A stretch of 40,595 nucleotides of DNA from Rubrivivax sp. (GCA_021300575.1 JAJTDM010000083.1:1-40595); one strand, 5' to 3'; numbered from the stretch's first letter, positions 12,137 to 20,795 are shown. Made by a program: numbers and translations. The notes: a model not told the origin generated them from the letters alone.

Positions 12137-13417
12137 ATGACCTCTGCCAACCCTCTCCGTCGCGCCGGCCTCAAGGCGCTGGCATCCGCACTTGTCGCCG
12201 CCGGCTTTGCAGTGCCGGCCTTGGCCCAGAACACCATCAAGGTGGGCGTGCTGCACTCGCTGTCCGGCACGATGGCGATTTCGGAGACGGTGCTCAAGGA
12301 CACCGTCCTGATGGCCATCGACGAGATCAACGCCAAGGGCGGCGTGCTGGGCAAGAAGCTCGAGCCGGTGGTGGTGGACCCGGCGTCCAACTGGCCGCTG
12401 TTCGCCGAGAAGGCCAAACAGCTGATCTCTCAGGACAAGGTGGCTGCTGTGTTCGGCTGCTGGACCAGCGTGTCGCGCAAGAGCGTGCTGCCGGTCTTCG
12501 AGCAGAGCAACGCGTTGCTTTTCTACCCCGTGCAATACGAGGGCGAGGAACTCAGCCCCAACGTGTTCTATACCGGTGCGGCGCCCAACCAGCAGGCCAT
12601 TCCGGCGGTGGAATACCTTATGAGCAAGGATGGTGGCGGCGCCAAGCGTTTCGTGCTTCTGGGTACCGACTATGTGTACCCGCGCACGACCAACAAGATC
12701 CTGCGCGCCTTCCTGAAGGCCAAGGGCATTGCGGATGCCGACATCCTGGAGGAGTACACGCCCTTCGGCCACTCCGACTACCAGAGCATCATCGCCAAGA
12801 TCAAGAAGTTCTCGAGCGAAGGCAAGAAGACGGCGGTGGTGTCCACCATCAACGGCGACTCCAACGTGCCCTTCTACAAGGAGCTGGGCAACCAAGGCCT
12901 GAAGGCCAAGGACGTGCCAGTGGTGGCCTTCTCGGTCGGTGAGGAAGAACTGCGTGGCGTGGACACCAAGCCGCTGGTGGGCCACCTGGCCGCCTGGAAC
13001 TACTTCCAGTCGATCAAGAACCCGACCAACGACGAGTTCATCAAGAAGTGGTCAGCCTACGCCAAGGCCAAGAACATCGCGGGCCACAAAGACAAGCCCT
13101 TGACCAACGACCCGATGGAGGCCACCTACCTCGGCGTGTACATGTGGGCCCAGGCTGTGACCAAGGCCAAGAGCACGGACGTGGACAAGGTGCGTGCGGC
13201 CATGTACGGCCAGACCTTCAAGGCGCCATCGGGCATCACCAGCAAGATGGATGACAAGAACCACCACCTCCACAAGAGCGTGTTCATCGGCGAAGTGCAG
13301 GCTGATGGCCAGTTCAAGGTGGTGTGGAAGACCCCCGGTCCCGTGGTGGCTGACCCGTGGAGCGACTTCATCGCGGAAAACAAGGGCAAGGCCAACGTGC
13401 CGGCCAAGTCCAAGTGA
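12137..13417 (+). CDS. urtA: Urea ABC transporter, substrate-binding protein
   Basis: This periplasmic type I binding protein delivers urea (or short amides) to the UrtBC permease. ATG 12137 ([23 protein letters not shown]) has an AGGAG site upstream and gives 426 residues with a signal peptide ending ALA-Q. UrtA-specific features include [66 protein letters not shown] and [14 protein letters not shown]. The frame is open upstream of this start, but that extension lies across the sigma-54 promoter and antisense to ureA and cannot be real. The gene is first in urtABCDE. Confidence 0.96.
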   Translation: MTSANPLRRAGLKALASALVAAGFAVPALAQNTIKVGVLHSLSGTMAISETVLKDTVLMAIDEINAKGGVLGKKLEPVVVDPASNWPLFAEKAKQLISQDKVAAVFGCWTSVSRKSVLPVFEQSNALLFYPVQYEGEELSPNVFYTGAAPNQQAIPAVEYLMSKDGGGAKRFVLLGTDYVYPRTTNKILRAFLKAKGIADADILEEYTPFGHSDYQSIIAKIKKFSSEGKKTAVVSTINGDSNVPFYKELGNQGLKAKDVPVVAFSVGEEELRGVDTKPLVGHLAAWNYFQSIKNPTNDEFIKKWSAYAKAKNIAGHKDKPLTNDPMEATYLGVYMWAQAVTKAKSTDVDKVRAAMYGQTFKAPSGITSKMDDKNHHLHKSVFIGEVQADGQFKVVWKTPGPVVADPWSDFIAENKGKANVPAKSK

Positions 13418-13437
13418 TCTCGCGGGTCTGATGCCAA

Positions 13438-15027
13438 GTGAGTTCTGCGGCCACCTTGTGGCGGGTGGTCGTGCTGCTGGGCCTGTTGGCCTGCAGCATG
13501 GCTGCCCGCGCCCTCAGTCCCGAGCAGGCCATGGCCATCGCTCAGGGCGACAGCGATGCCCGCATCGCTGCCTTGAACGAACGCGTGACCGCACGAGACC
13601 CGCAACTCGCCGCCTACGTGGAGGCGCTGCTGGCCGACGAGGTGCGTGTGGCTGGCAGCAAGGTCTACCTGGTGCGTGGCGCTGCCAGCACCCTGGTGGG
13701 CAGCGGCGCAGCAGCCCCGCTGCCCGAGGGTGCCGAGGAGGTGGTGAACAACAACCGCATGCGCCAGGCGCTCGAGGGCGCCCTGGCCGCCTTTCGGCTG
13801 GGCTCGCCTGACCGGGAGGTTCGCGCCAAGGCCGTGGCGGACCTGCGCGATGTGATCGACGAAAGTCTGGTTCCCCTGCTGGAGCAGGCCGCAACCGCTG
13901 AGACGGACGAACGCCTGAAGGCCGATCTGGCCATGCTCAAGGCCAAGGCCTTGATCGGCTCAGCGGACGCTGCCAGACGACTGGCTGCCGCCGAGCTGCT
14001 GGCCGGCAGCCAGGACTCTGCTGTGCGTTCGTTGCTGATGGAGCAACTGGCGCAAGAAGGCGACGCGGCCGTCAAGGCGGCCCTGCAGACTTCGCTGGAC
14101 AAGGTGCAATCGCGCCTGGCCTGGGGTGAGCGACTGGGTGTGCTCTTCACGGGTGCCAGCCTGGGCTCCATCCTCCTGCTGGTGGCGTTGGGCCTGGCCA
14201 TCACCTACGGCCTGATGGGCGTGATCAACATGGCGCACGGCGAGCTCATGATGATCGGGGCCTACGCCACCTTCGTGGTGCAGAACCTCTTCAGGGCTTA
14301 CCTGCCCGGGGCCTTTGATTGGTATGTGCTGGCGGCCATTCCGGTGGCCTTCCTCAGCGCGGCGCTGGTGGGCGCCGTTCTCGAGCGCAGCGTGATCCGC
14401 TGGCTGTATGGGCGTCCGCTCGAAACCCTGCTGGCCACCTGGGGCATCAGCCTGATCCTCATGCAGGCCGTGCGCTCGTTTTTTGGGGCGCAGAACGTCG
14501 CCGTGGAGAACCCTGCCTGGCTGTCGGGCGGCGTGCAGGTGCTGCCCAACCTGACCTTGCCCTTCAACCGCATCGCGATCCTGGTGTTCGCCGCGATGGT
14601 GCTGCTGGGCGTGGCACTGCTGATCAGCCGCACGCGGCTGGGCCTGTTCGTGAGGGGTGTCACGCAGAACCGCCGCATGGCCGCGTGCATGGGCGTGAAC
14701 ACGGCGCGCGTGGACACCTACGCCTTCGCACTGGGCGCGGGTATCGCCGGTCTGGCCGGCTGTGCACTGAGCCAGGTGGGCAACGTGGGCCCGGACCTGG
14801 GCCAGGGCTACATCGTCGACAGCTTCATGGTCGTGGTGCTGGGGGGCGTGGGCCAGCTGGCCGGCACGGTCTACGCCGCTCTGGGGTTGGGGGTGCTGGG
14901 CAAGCTGCTGGAAGGCTGGCAGGGGGCGGTGCTGGCCAAGATCATGGTGCTGGTGCTGATCGTGGTCTTCATCCAGAAGCGACCGCAAGGCCTGTTCGCT
15001 CTCAAGGGCAGGAGCGCCGAGGCATGA
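13438..15027 (+). CDS. urtB: Urea ABC transporter, permease UrtB
   Basis: This LivH-type inner-membrane permease has 529 residues from GTG 13438. The N-terminus is signal-like (LWRVVVLLGLLACSMAARA) and is followed by a UrtB-typical periplasmic domain to about residue 230. The multi-span permease core then runs from LFTGASLGSILLLVALGLAI onward, including YGLMGVINMAHGELMMIGAY. Conserved loop features include GRPLETLLATWGISLIL, GVTQNRRMAACMGV and DSFMVVVLGGVGQLAGT. The next in-frame ATG (13498) would remove most of the signal peptide, so GTG is preferred although its ribosome site is weak. The stop overlaps the urtC start (ATGA). Confidence 0.94.
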   Translation: MSSAATLWRVVVLLGLLACSMAARALSPEQAMAIAQGDSDARIAALNERVTARDPQLAAYVEALLADEVRVAGSKVYLVRGAASTLVGSGAAAPLPEGAEEVVNNNRMRQALEGALAAFRLGSPDREVRAKAVADLRDVIDESLVPLLEQAATAETDERLKADLAMLKAKALIGSADAARRLAAAELLAGSQDSAVRSLLMEQLAQEGDAAVKAALQTSLDKVQSRLAWGERLGVLFTGASLGSILLLVALGLAITYGLMGVINMAHGELMMIGAYATFVVQNLFRAYLPGAFDWYVLAAIPVAFLSAALVGAVLERSVIRWLYGRPLETLLATWGISLILMQAVRSFFGAQNVAVENPAWLSGGVQVLPNLTLPFNRIAILVFAAMVLLGVALLISRTRLGLFVRGVTQNRRMAACMGVNTARVDTYAFALGAGIAGLAGCALSQVGNVGPDLGQGYIVDSFMVVVLGGVGQLAGTVYAALGLGVLGKLLEGWQGAVLAKIMVLVLIVVFIQKRPQGLFALKGRSAEA

Positions 15028-16160
15028 CCACGCAACTCGGTGTGCGCGGCTGGACCGGGGTGCTGAGCGCCCTGGTGGTGGTGGCCGTGCTGGTGCCCTT
15101 GCTGAACCTGGCCGTGCCCGCGGGCAGCACGTGGCACCTCAGTGATTTCTATGTGAGTTTGGTGGGCAAGATCCTGTGCTACGCCATCTGTGCCCTGGCC
15201 ATCGACCTGATCTGGGGTTACACCGGCATCCTCAGCCTGGGGCACGGACTGTTCTTCGCGCTTGGCGGCTACGGCATGGGGATGTACCTCATGCGGCAGA
15301 TCGGCCGCGACGGCCAGTACAAGAGCGACATGCCCGACTTCATGGTGTTCCTGAACTGGAAGGAGTTTCCGTGGCACTGGGCCTGGAGCGACAGCTTTGT
15401 CGCGCAGATGCTGTTGGTGGTGGCCGTGCCCGGCCTGCTGGCCCTCGTGTTCGGCTGGTTCGCTTTCCGTTCGCGCATCAAGGGCGTGTACTTCTCCATC
15501 ATCACGCAGGCGCTCACATTCGCTGCCATGCTGCTGTTCTTCCGCAACGAGACGGGCTTTGGCGGCAACAACGGCTTCACCGACTTCAAGCGCATCCTGG
15601 ACATCCCCATCGACCAGGCGATGCGCGTGTTCCTGTGCGTGCTCAGTGGCGTGGTGCTGATCGGCTTCTTCGTCATGAGCAGGGCCATCGTGCACAGCAA
15701 GTACGGCCGCGTGTTGCAGGCCATCCGCGACGCCGAAAGCCGGGTCATGTTCACGGGCTACGACCCCGTGGCCTACAAGCTCAGCATCTGGACCTTGTCG
15801 GCGGTGATGTGCGCCGTGGCCGGCGCCCTCTACGTGCCGCAGGTGGGCATCATCAATCCCGGTGAGATGAGTCCGGCGGCCAGCATCGAGATGGCGATCT
15901 GGGCGGCAGTGGGCGGGCGAGGCACCTTGATCGGCCCCATCATCGGCGCGTTCTTCGTCAACGGCGCCAAGAGCTGGTTCACCGTGGCCTTCCCCGAGTT
16001 CTGGCTGTACTTCCTGGGCGCCTTGTTCATCGCGGTGACGCTGTTCCTGCCGAACGGCATCATCGGCTTGCTGCGCAACCTCGGGGGAATCATCGGCCTG
16101 TTGCGCAACCCGGGCAGCCTCATCGGGCTGCTGCGGCGTAACCGGGAGGCCCGCAAGTGA
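15024..16160 (+). CDS. urtC: Urea ABC transporter, permease UrtC
   Basis: This LivM-type permease of 378 residues starts at ATG 15024, overlapping the urtB stop. Membrane spans and family motifs are clear: LCYAICALAIDLIWGYTGILSLGHGLFFALGGY, SRIKGVYFSIITQALT, NETGFGGNNGFTDF, and a core ending FLGALFIAVTLFLPNGIIGLL. The C-terminal tail is unusual: a ten-residue unit (GIIGLLRNLG / GIIGLLRNPG / SLIGLLRRNR) occurs three times at 16056-16145 before the end. Family members normally carry the GIIGLL segment once. The core is intact, so transport function is expected. The stop overlaps the urtD GTG (GTGA). Confidence 0.95.
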   Translation: MTTQLGVRGWTGVLSALVVVAVLVPLLNLAVPAGSTWHLSDFYVSLVGKILCYAICALAIDLIWGYTGILSLGHGLFFALGGYGMGMYLMRQIGRDGQYKSDMPDFMVFLNWKEFPWHWAWSDSFVAQMLLVVAVPGLLALVFGWFAFRSRIKGVYFSIITQALTFAAMLLFFRNETGFGGNNGFTDFKRILDIPIDQAMRVFLCVLSGVVLIGFFVMSRAIVHSKYGRVLQAIRDAESRVMFTGYDPVAYKLSIWTLSAVMCAVAGALYVPQVGIINPGEMSPAASIEMAIWAAVGGRGTLIGPIIGAFFVNGAKSWFTVAFPEFWLYFLGALFIAVTLFLPNGIIGLLRNLGGIIGLLRNPGSLIGLLRRNREARK

Positions 16161-17044
16161 CCCCCGACCTGATGGAAGAAGGCGCGCGGCGCCGCGAGGT
16201 GTACGCCAGCCGCAGCGTGGAGGCCGGCAGCACCGAGTCCGGCGGACGCAGTGCCGGCTACGGACGCATCGCCAAGCTCGGTGAGCCCGACTTCACCCAG
16301 GGCGTGGCCCTCTACCTGGACGACATCACCGTGAGCTTCGATGGCTTCCGGGCGCTCAACGCCCTGTCGCTGACGGTGGACGTGGGCGAGCTGCGCTGCA
16401 TCATCGGCCCCAACGGGGCGGGCAAGACGACGATGATGGACTGCATCACCGGCAAGACGCGGCCTGACGCGGGCAGTGCCTTCTTCGGCTCCACCATCGA
16501 CCTGTTGCGGCTGAAGGAGGCAGAGATCGCGCAGATCGGCATCGGCCGCAAGTTCCAGAAGCCCACGGTCTACGAGCCGCTGTCGGTCTTCGAGAACCTG
16601 GAGCTGGCGCTCAAGGCCGACCGGCGCGTGCGCGCGGCCCTGTTCCACCGGCTCAGCAGCGAGCAGCAGGACCGCATCGACGAGGTGCTGAACCTGATCC
16701 ACCTGAAGGACGAGGCCCGGCGCGAGGCCGGTCTTCTCAGTCACGGCCAGAAGCAGTGGCTCGAGATTGGCATGCTGCTGGTGCAAGACCCCAAGCTGCT
16801 GTTGCTGGACGAACCCGTGGCCGGGATGACCGACGAGGAGACGGAGCGCACGGCCGAGCTCTTCCTGTCGCTGGAGGGCCGGCACTCGCTGGTGGTCGTG
16901 GAGCACGACATGCACTTCGTCGACCAGCTCACGCAGGGGCGCAAGAAGGTGACGGTGTTGCACGAAGGCAGCGTGCTGGCCGAAGGTTTGCTTTCGGACG
17001 TGCAGCGTAACGAAAGGGTGGTCGAGGTCTACCTCGGCCGCTGA
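16157..17044 (+). CDS. urtD: Urea ABC transporter, ATP-binding protein UrtD
   Basis: This is a LivG-like ATPase of 295 residues. The Walker A (GPNGAGKTT), signature (LSHGQKQWLEIG), Walker B (LLLLDEPVAGM) and switch histidine (VVEHDMHFVD) are all present. FQKPTVYEPLSVFENLELAL is characteristic of UrtD. The start is taken as GTG 16157, which overlaps the urtC stop; an ATG five codons later is a possible alternative. The first 45 residues are a low-complexity N-terminal extension before the ABC fold. With UrtE it energises the UrtBC channel on the cytoplasmic face. Confidence 0.94.
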   Translation: MTPDLMEEGARRREVYASRSVEAGSTESGGRSAGYGRIAKLGEPDFTQGVALYLDDITVSFDGFRALNALSLTVDVGELRCIIGPNGAGKTTMMDCITGKTRPDAGSAFFGSTIDLLRLKEAEIAQIGIGRKFQKPTVYEPLSVFENLELALKADRRVRAALFHRLSSEQQDRIDEVLNLIHLKDEARREAGLLSHGQKQWLEIGMLLVQDPKLLLLDEPVAGMTDEETERTAELFLSLEGRHSLVVVEHDMHFVDQLTQGRKKVTVLHEGSVLAEGLLSDVQRNERVVEVYLGR

Positions 17045-17055
17045 AACCACCAACC

Positions 17056-17748
17056 ATGCTTGAAGTTCAGGGTCTGAACCAGTTCTATGGCGGCAGCCAC
17101 ATCCTGCGCGACCTTGCTTTCGAGGCGCGCATGGGTGAAGTGACCGTGCTGCTGGGGCGCAATGGCGTGGGCAAGACCACGCTGCTCAAGAGCCTGATGG
17201 GCGTGGTGCCGCTGAAGACAGGGTCGGTCAAGCTGGACGGCGTCGACCTCACCCGCGCCCCGCCCTATGAACGCGTGCGCGCCGGGGTGGGTTACGTGCC
17301 GCAGGGGCGAGAGATCTTCGGCCGCCTGACGGTGGAGGACAACCTGCGCATGGGCCTGGCCACCCGGCCCGGTGGCACGGCCATCCCGCCAGAGTTGTTC
17401 GAGCTGTTTCCGGTGCTGCAGCAGATGCTGCAACGCCGCGGAGGCGACCTCTCGGGCGGGCAGCAGCAGCAGCTGGCCATCGCCCGGGCGCTGGCCGCCG
17501 GCCCGAAGCTGCTGATGCTGGACGAGCCCACCGAGGGCATCCAGCCCAGCATCATCAAGGACATTGGCCGGGTGATCCGGATGCTGGCCGACCGCAAGAC
17601 CATGGCCATCGTGCTGGTCGAGCAGTACTACGACTTCGCCGCGGAACTTGCTGACCAGTACCTGGTGATGGAGCGGGGCCAGATCGTGGCCCGTGGCCGC
17701 GGCGCCGACATGGCGTCTGACGGCGTGCGCCAGCGTATGTCGATCTGA
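17056..17748 (+). CDS. urtE: Urea ABC transporter, ATP-binding protein UrtE
   Basis: This LivF-like ATPase of 230 residues is the last gene of the urt operon, 11 bases after urtD. It shows MLEVQGLNQFYGGSHILRDL, Walker A GRNGVGKTTLLKSLMG, the Q-loop region VGYVPQGREIFGRLTVEDNL, signature LSGGQQQQLAIARAL, Walker B LLMLDEPTEGIQPS and switch region VLVEQYYDFA. Length and motifs match UrtE. In many relatives ureD or ureA follows on the same strand; here the next gene is an unrelated ABC ATPase about 160 bases away. Confidence 0.95.
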   Translation: MLEVQGLNQFYGGSHILRDLAFEARMGEVTVLLGRNGVGKTTLLKSLMGVVPLKTGSVKLDGVDLTRAPPYERVRAGVGYVPQGREIFGRLTVEDNLRMGLATRPGGTAIPPELFELFPVLQQMLQRRGGDLSGGQQQQLAIARALAAGPKLLMLDEPTEGIQPSIIKDIGRVIRMLADRKTMAIVLVEQYYDFAAELADQYLVMERGQIVARGRGADMASDGVRQRMSI

Positions 17749-17908
17749 ACGGGGCGATCGAGGGCCCGCGGCGGCGCCTCCCTCACGCACTGGCGCAAGC
17801 GGAGCCAGCTGAGCAGCCGGCGCGTCGTCTCCGCCGGTCCCCACCCCCGCTGGGGCCGAGGGGGTCCGTCCACAATCCAGGACCTGTACCTTCCTTCTGT
17901 CTGGTCTG

Positions 17909-19054
17909 ATGTCCCAGCCCCCCGAACTGCTGCAGATCCGCGACCTGCGCTACGCCTGGCCGGGTGCGTCTGCCGATGTGCTGACCCTGCCCGCCCTGGA
18001 CTTGCGCGCCGGGCGCAGCTATTTCCTGCACGGCCCCAGTGGCTGCGGCAAGAGCACGCTGCTGGGTCTGATGGCGGGTGTCCTGCTGCCACGCCAGGGC
18101 CGCGTCGAATTCCTCGGCCAGGACTGGGCCTGCCTGCCGCCCGGCCGTCGCGACCGCCGCCGGGCGCAATTCGTGGGGGTCATCTTCCAGCAGTTCAACC
18201 TGCTGTCCTACCTGTCGTGCCTGGACAACGTACTGCTGCCCTGCCGGTTGTCACACGTGCGCGCCGAGCGATGTGCGGGCTCTGCGCAGGAGGAAGCGCG
18301 ACGGCTGCTGCAGCGCATGGAGTTGCCCTCCGACCTCTGGCAGCGCAGCGCCGGCACCCTGTCCATCGGCCAGCAGCAGCGTGTGGCGGCGGCCCGCGCG
18401 TTGATCGGGCGCCCGGCATTGGTGATCGCGGATGAACCGACCTCCGCCCTGGATGAGCCTCTGCGGGAAGCCTTCATGGCCCTGCTGATGGGCGAATGTC
18501 GTGAGGGCGGCAGCACCCTGGTGTTCGTCAGCCATGACGAGCGCCTGGCGGCCCACTTCGATGAGCGCCTTTCACTGCGGGCGCTGCAGGCCCTTCAGCC
18601 ACCTGGGCCACCTCGGCCACTCCAGCCACTCCAGCCACTCCAGCCACTCCAGCCACTCCAGCCACACTCCAGCCACTCCAGCCACTCCAGCCACTCCAGC
18701 CACTCCAGCCACTCCAGCCCGAGGAGGAGTCTGCGCGATGACCTTTCTCCTTCGCCTGGCGACCCGCAGTGCCTGGAACCGGCGTGGCACCCTTGCCCTG
18801 GTGCTGGCTTCGATCGCGCTCTCCACAGCCCTGCTCTGGGCGCTCGAAGGCTTGCGGCGCGACCTGCGCAGCAGTTTTTCAAATGCCGTCAGCGGCACCG
18901 ATCTGGTCGTGGGCGCCCGCAGCGGGCCGGTGCAGTTGATGCTGTATGCCGTGTTTCGCGTGGGCGGGGCCACCAACAGCATTTCCATGGACAGCGTGCG
19001 CTCGGTGTCCGCTCACCGGGCCGTGGCGTGGACGGTGCCCATTGCGCTGGGTGA
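17909..19054 (+). CDS. ABC transporter ATP-binding protein (LolD/MacB-like), C-terminus frameshifted in a tandem repeat
   Basis: The ATPase core is complete within the first 225 residues: Walker A GPSGCGKSTLLGLMAG, Q-loop IFQQFNLLSYLS, signature LSIGQQQRVAAARAL, Walker B LVIADEPTSALD and switch VFVSHDERL. After residue 230 the frame enters a CCACTCCAG tandem repeat (PLQ triplets). One 11-bp unit shifts it into HSS triplets and then through the start of the permease gene to a stop at 19054. Removing the two extra bases would end the protein as ...PLQPEEESAR with its TGA at 18739-18741, overlapping the permease ATG (ATGA), the layout expected for this pair. The last 150 or so residues as read are therefore probably not native. 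The partners are the FtsX-like permease and DUF3299 protein downstream. No clear ribosome site precedes the ATG. Confidence 0.75.
   Translation: MSQPPELLQIRDLRYAWPGASADVLTLPALDLRAGRSYFLHGPSGCGKSTLLGLMAGVLLPRQGRVEFLGQDWACLPPGRRDRRRAQFVGVIFQQFNLLSYLSCLDNVLLPCRLSHVRAERCAGSAQEEARRLLQRMELPSDLWQRSAGTLSIGQQQRVAAARALIGRPALVIADEPTSALDEPLREAFMALLMGECREGGSTLVFVSHDERLAAHFDERLSLRALQALQPPGPPRPLQPLQPLQPLQPLQPHSSHSSHSSHSSHSSHSSPRRSLRDDLSPSPGDPQCLEPAWHPCPGAGFDRALHSPALGARRLAARPAQQFFKCRQRHRSGRGRPQRAGAVDAVCRVSRGRGHQQHFHGQRALGVRSPGRGVDGAHCAG
18599..18717. repeat. 9-bp tandem repeat (CCACTCCAG), 11 units plus 2 degenerate, one unit 11 bp long
   Basis: Two degenerate units (CCACCTGGG, CCACCTCGG at 18599-18616) lead into eleven CCACTCCAG units. 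Units 1-5 (18617-18661) and 7-11 (18673-18717) are perfect. Unit 6 (18662-18672) is CCACACTCCAG, two bases longer. The array sits in the 3' end of the ABC ATPase gene, 20 bases before the permease ATG. Perfect repetition suggests recent expansion by slippage; only the odd unit changes the reading frame. Confidence 0.95.
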
Positions 19055-20012
19055 CTCGTACCGCGGTTTCCCGGTCATGGGCACCACCACGGCCTACTTC
19101 CAGCACTTCGCCTATGGGGACCGGCAGCCCTTGGCCCTGGAGGCGGGCCGCCCCTTCAGCGGGACGCTGGACGGCCTGTACGAGGCCGTGCTGGGCGCGG
19201 AGGTGGCGCAGCGGCTGGGCCACCGCCTGGGTGACCGCATCACGCTGGCCCATGGCATGAGCGGGGCTGCGGGCACCGAGCATGCCGACAAGGCTTTCGT
19301 GGTCACCGGCATCCTGCAACGCACCGGCACGCCCGTGGACCGCACGGTGCATGTGAGCCTGCAGGCCCTGGAGGCGCTGCACCTGGACTGGGTGGGCGGC
19401 GCCCCGATGCCGGGCTTGCGCATCTCCGCCGAGGACGCGCGCAAGTTCGACCTGGAACCCAAGCAGGTGACGGCTGCGTTGGTGGGGCTGAAGAGCCGGG
19501 CTGCGGTCTTCAATGTCCAGCGCTTCGTCGCCGAGTACCCAGCAGAGCCGCTGCTGGGTGTGCTGCCGGGCGTGGCCCTCGACGAACTGTGGGACGCCGT
19601 TGGCCTGGGCGAGCGGGCCCTGCAGCTCGTGTCCGCGCTGGTGGCCGTGGTCAGCCTGGCGGGCCTGGTGGCCACGGTCCTGGCGGGGCTGAACGAACGC
19701 CGAAGGGAGTTGGCGGTGCTGCGCGCCGTGGGCGCCGGTCCGCGTGACGTGATGGGGCTGCTGGTGCTGGAAGGGGCCGTGGTGACCGGCGCAGGGGTCG
19801 TGCTGGGGGTGCTGTCGGCGGTGACCGTCCAGGCCCTGGCGAGCCCGCTGATGCAGCAGCGCCTCGGCATCGTCCTGCAGATGGGCTCGCCCGCCGTCAC
19901 CCAGTGGGGCGTGCTGGCGGCCGTACTGGTCGCGGGTATGCTCGCCAGCCTGGTGCCGGCCTGGAGGGCTTACCGCCTGTCGCTGGAGGATGGTCTGTCG
20001 CCCAGGCTGTGA
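18738..20012 (+). CDS. ABC transporter permease, FtsX-like (MacB family)
   Basis: This is an inner-membrane permease of 424 residues. ATG 18738 has a strong GGAGGAG site upstream and begins MTFLLRLATRSAWNRRGTLALVLASIALSTALLW, the first membrane helix. A large periplasmic region follows (about residues 45-275; SNAVSGTDLVVGARSGPVQLMLYAVFRVGGATNSI). The FtsX-type three-helix block comes next (LVSALVAVVSLAGLVATVLAGLNERRRELAVLRAVGAGPRDVMGLL ... LVPAWRAYRLSLEDGLSPRL). It pairs with the ATPase just upstream and with the DUF3299 protein 38 bases downstream. Similar ATPase-permease-DUF3299 sets are zinc (Zur)-regulated in Pseudomonas and Vibrio, so a metal-related role is a family-based inference. No Zur box was recognised here. 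Confidence 0.88.
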   Translation: MTFLLRLATRSAWNRRGTLALVLASIALSTALLWALEGLRRDLRSSFSNAVSGTDLVVGARSGPVQLMLYAVFRVGGATNSISMDSVRSVSAHRAVAWTVPIALGDSYRGFPVMGTTTAYFQHFAYGDRQPLALEAGRPFSGTLDGLYEAVLGAEVAQRLGHRLGDRITLAHGMSGAAGTEHADKAFVVTGILQRTGTPVDRTVHVSLQALEALHLDWVGGAPMPGLRISAEDARKFDLEPKQVTAALVGLKSRAAVFNVQRFVAEYPAEPLLGVLPGVALDELWDAVGLGERALQLVSALVAVVSLAGLVATVLAGLNERRRELAVLRAVGAGPRDVMGLLVLEGAVVTGAGVVLGVLSAVTVQALASPLMQQRLGIVLQMGSPAVTQWGVLAAVLVAGMLASLVPAWRAYRLSLEDGLSPRL

Positions 20013-20050
20013 AGCCTTCTGTGCCCCCCTGTTTTTCTCCCTGACCTGAT

Positions 20051-20758
20051 ATGTCCACCTGCCCCCGCGCCCGCGTGCAGCGCTCCAAGCTTCCCATCCG
20101 AGCCCTGGCCCTCCTGGTGGCGTGGTGGGTGCCCCAGGGGCCGTTGGGTGCTCAACCGGTTCCGGGTGTGCCCACGATGGCCAAGCCCATTGCTCCGAAC
20201 GCCCCGAACGCCCCGAGCGCCTCCAATCCCCCCACGGCATCGGGCAGCGCGGGCGCGGGCAGAACAGCGCAGTCCGCTGCGCCTGGTACTGCAGCGCCGC
20301 GCACCATCGGATGGGAAGTCCTGGTGCCTGCGGATTGGGACCCGATGAAGGACCTCAAGGGCCTGAACCTGTCCATCCTCAGCGATGCCGATCCGCGTGC
20401 CACGGCTGCGCTGGCCAAGCTGCGCGAGGCCTGGGACAACGCACCGATCAACCCCGCTGTGGTGGGACAAACGGTGCGGCTGCCGGGCTACCTGGTGCCC
20501 CTGGAGGAGACCAAGGACGGCCTCAAGGAGTTCCTCCTCGTGCCCTACTTCGGGGCCTGCATCCACAGCCCGCCACCACCGGCCAACCAGATCGTCCATG
20601 TCTTGCCCAAGGCCCCTGCCAAGGGGCTGCGTTCCATGGACACCGTCTGGGTCACCGGTGTGCTCACCGGAACCCGTACCGACTCGTACATGGGCATGTC
20701 GGGTTACCGGATCGAAGCGACCCAGGTGACGCCGTACGCTGAACGTCCCGCGCGCTGA
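20051..20758 (+). CDS. DUF3299 domain-containing exported protein
   Basis: This 235-residue protein has an N-terminal hydrophobic segment (IRALALLVAWWVPQGPLGA) that probably acts as a signal peptide. A low-complexity Ala/Pro/Ser linker follows to about residue 85, and then a DUF3299 domain. The domain is recognised by IGWEVLVPADWDP, RLPGYLVPLEETKDGLKEFLLVPYFGACIHSPPPPANQIVHV and a C-terminal VTGVLTG segment. The single conserved Cys and His in YFGACIHSPPPP are the family hallmark and could bind metal, which is speculation. It is third in an ATPase-permease-DUF3299 run, implying a periplasmic partner of that transporter. In comparable clusters a His-rich DUF2796 protein is also present; none is found here. 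Confidence 0.85.
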   Translation: MSTCPRARVQRSKLPIRALALLVAWWVPQGPLGAQPVPGVPTMAKPIAPNAPNAPSASNPPTASGSAGAGRTAQSAAPGTAAPRTIGWEVLVPADWDPMKDLKGLNLSILSDADPRATAALAKLREAWDNAPINPAVVGQTVRLPGYLVPLEETKDGLKEFLLVPYFGACIHSPPPPANQIVHVLPKAPAKGLRSMDTVWVTGVLTGTRTDSYMGMSGYRIEATQVTPYAERPAR

Positions 20759-20778
20759 GCACGCGCGCGCGGCGTGCA

Positions 20779-20795
20779 GCGGTGGTTGTCACCGC
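20779..20795. terminator. Possible weak bidirectional hairpin between DUF3299 and tamA
   Basis: A 6-bp stem (GCGGTG / CACCGC) with a 5-base loop lies in the 68-base gap between two convergent genes. No T-run follows on either strand, so terminator activity is doubtful. Confidence 0.25.

Noticed and set aside
18617..18717. CRISPR array at the short repeats
   Set aside because: Units are 9 bp, directly abutting, with no spacers; it is a coding minisatellite.
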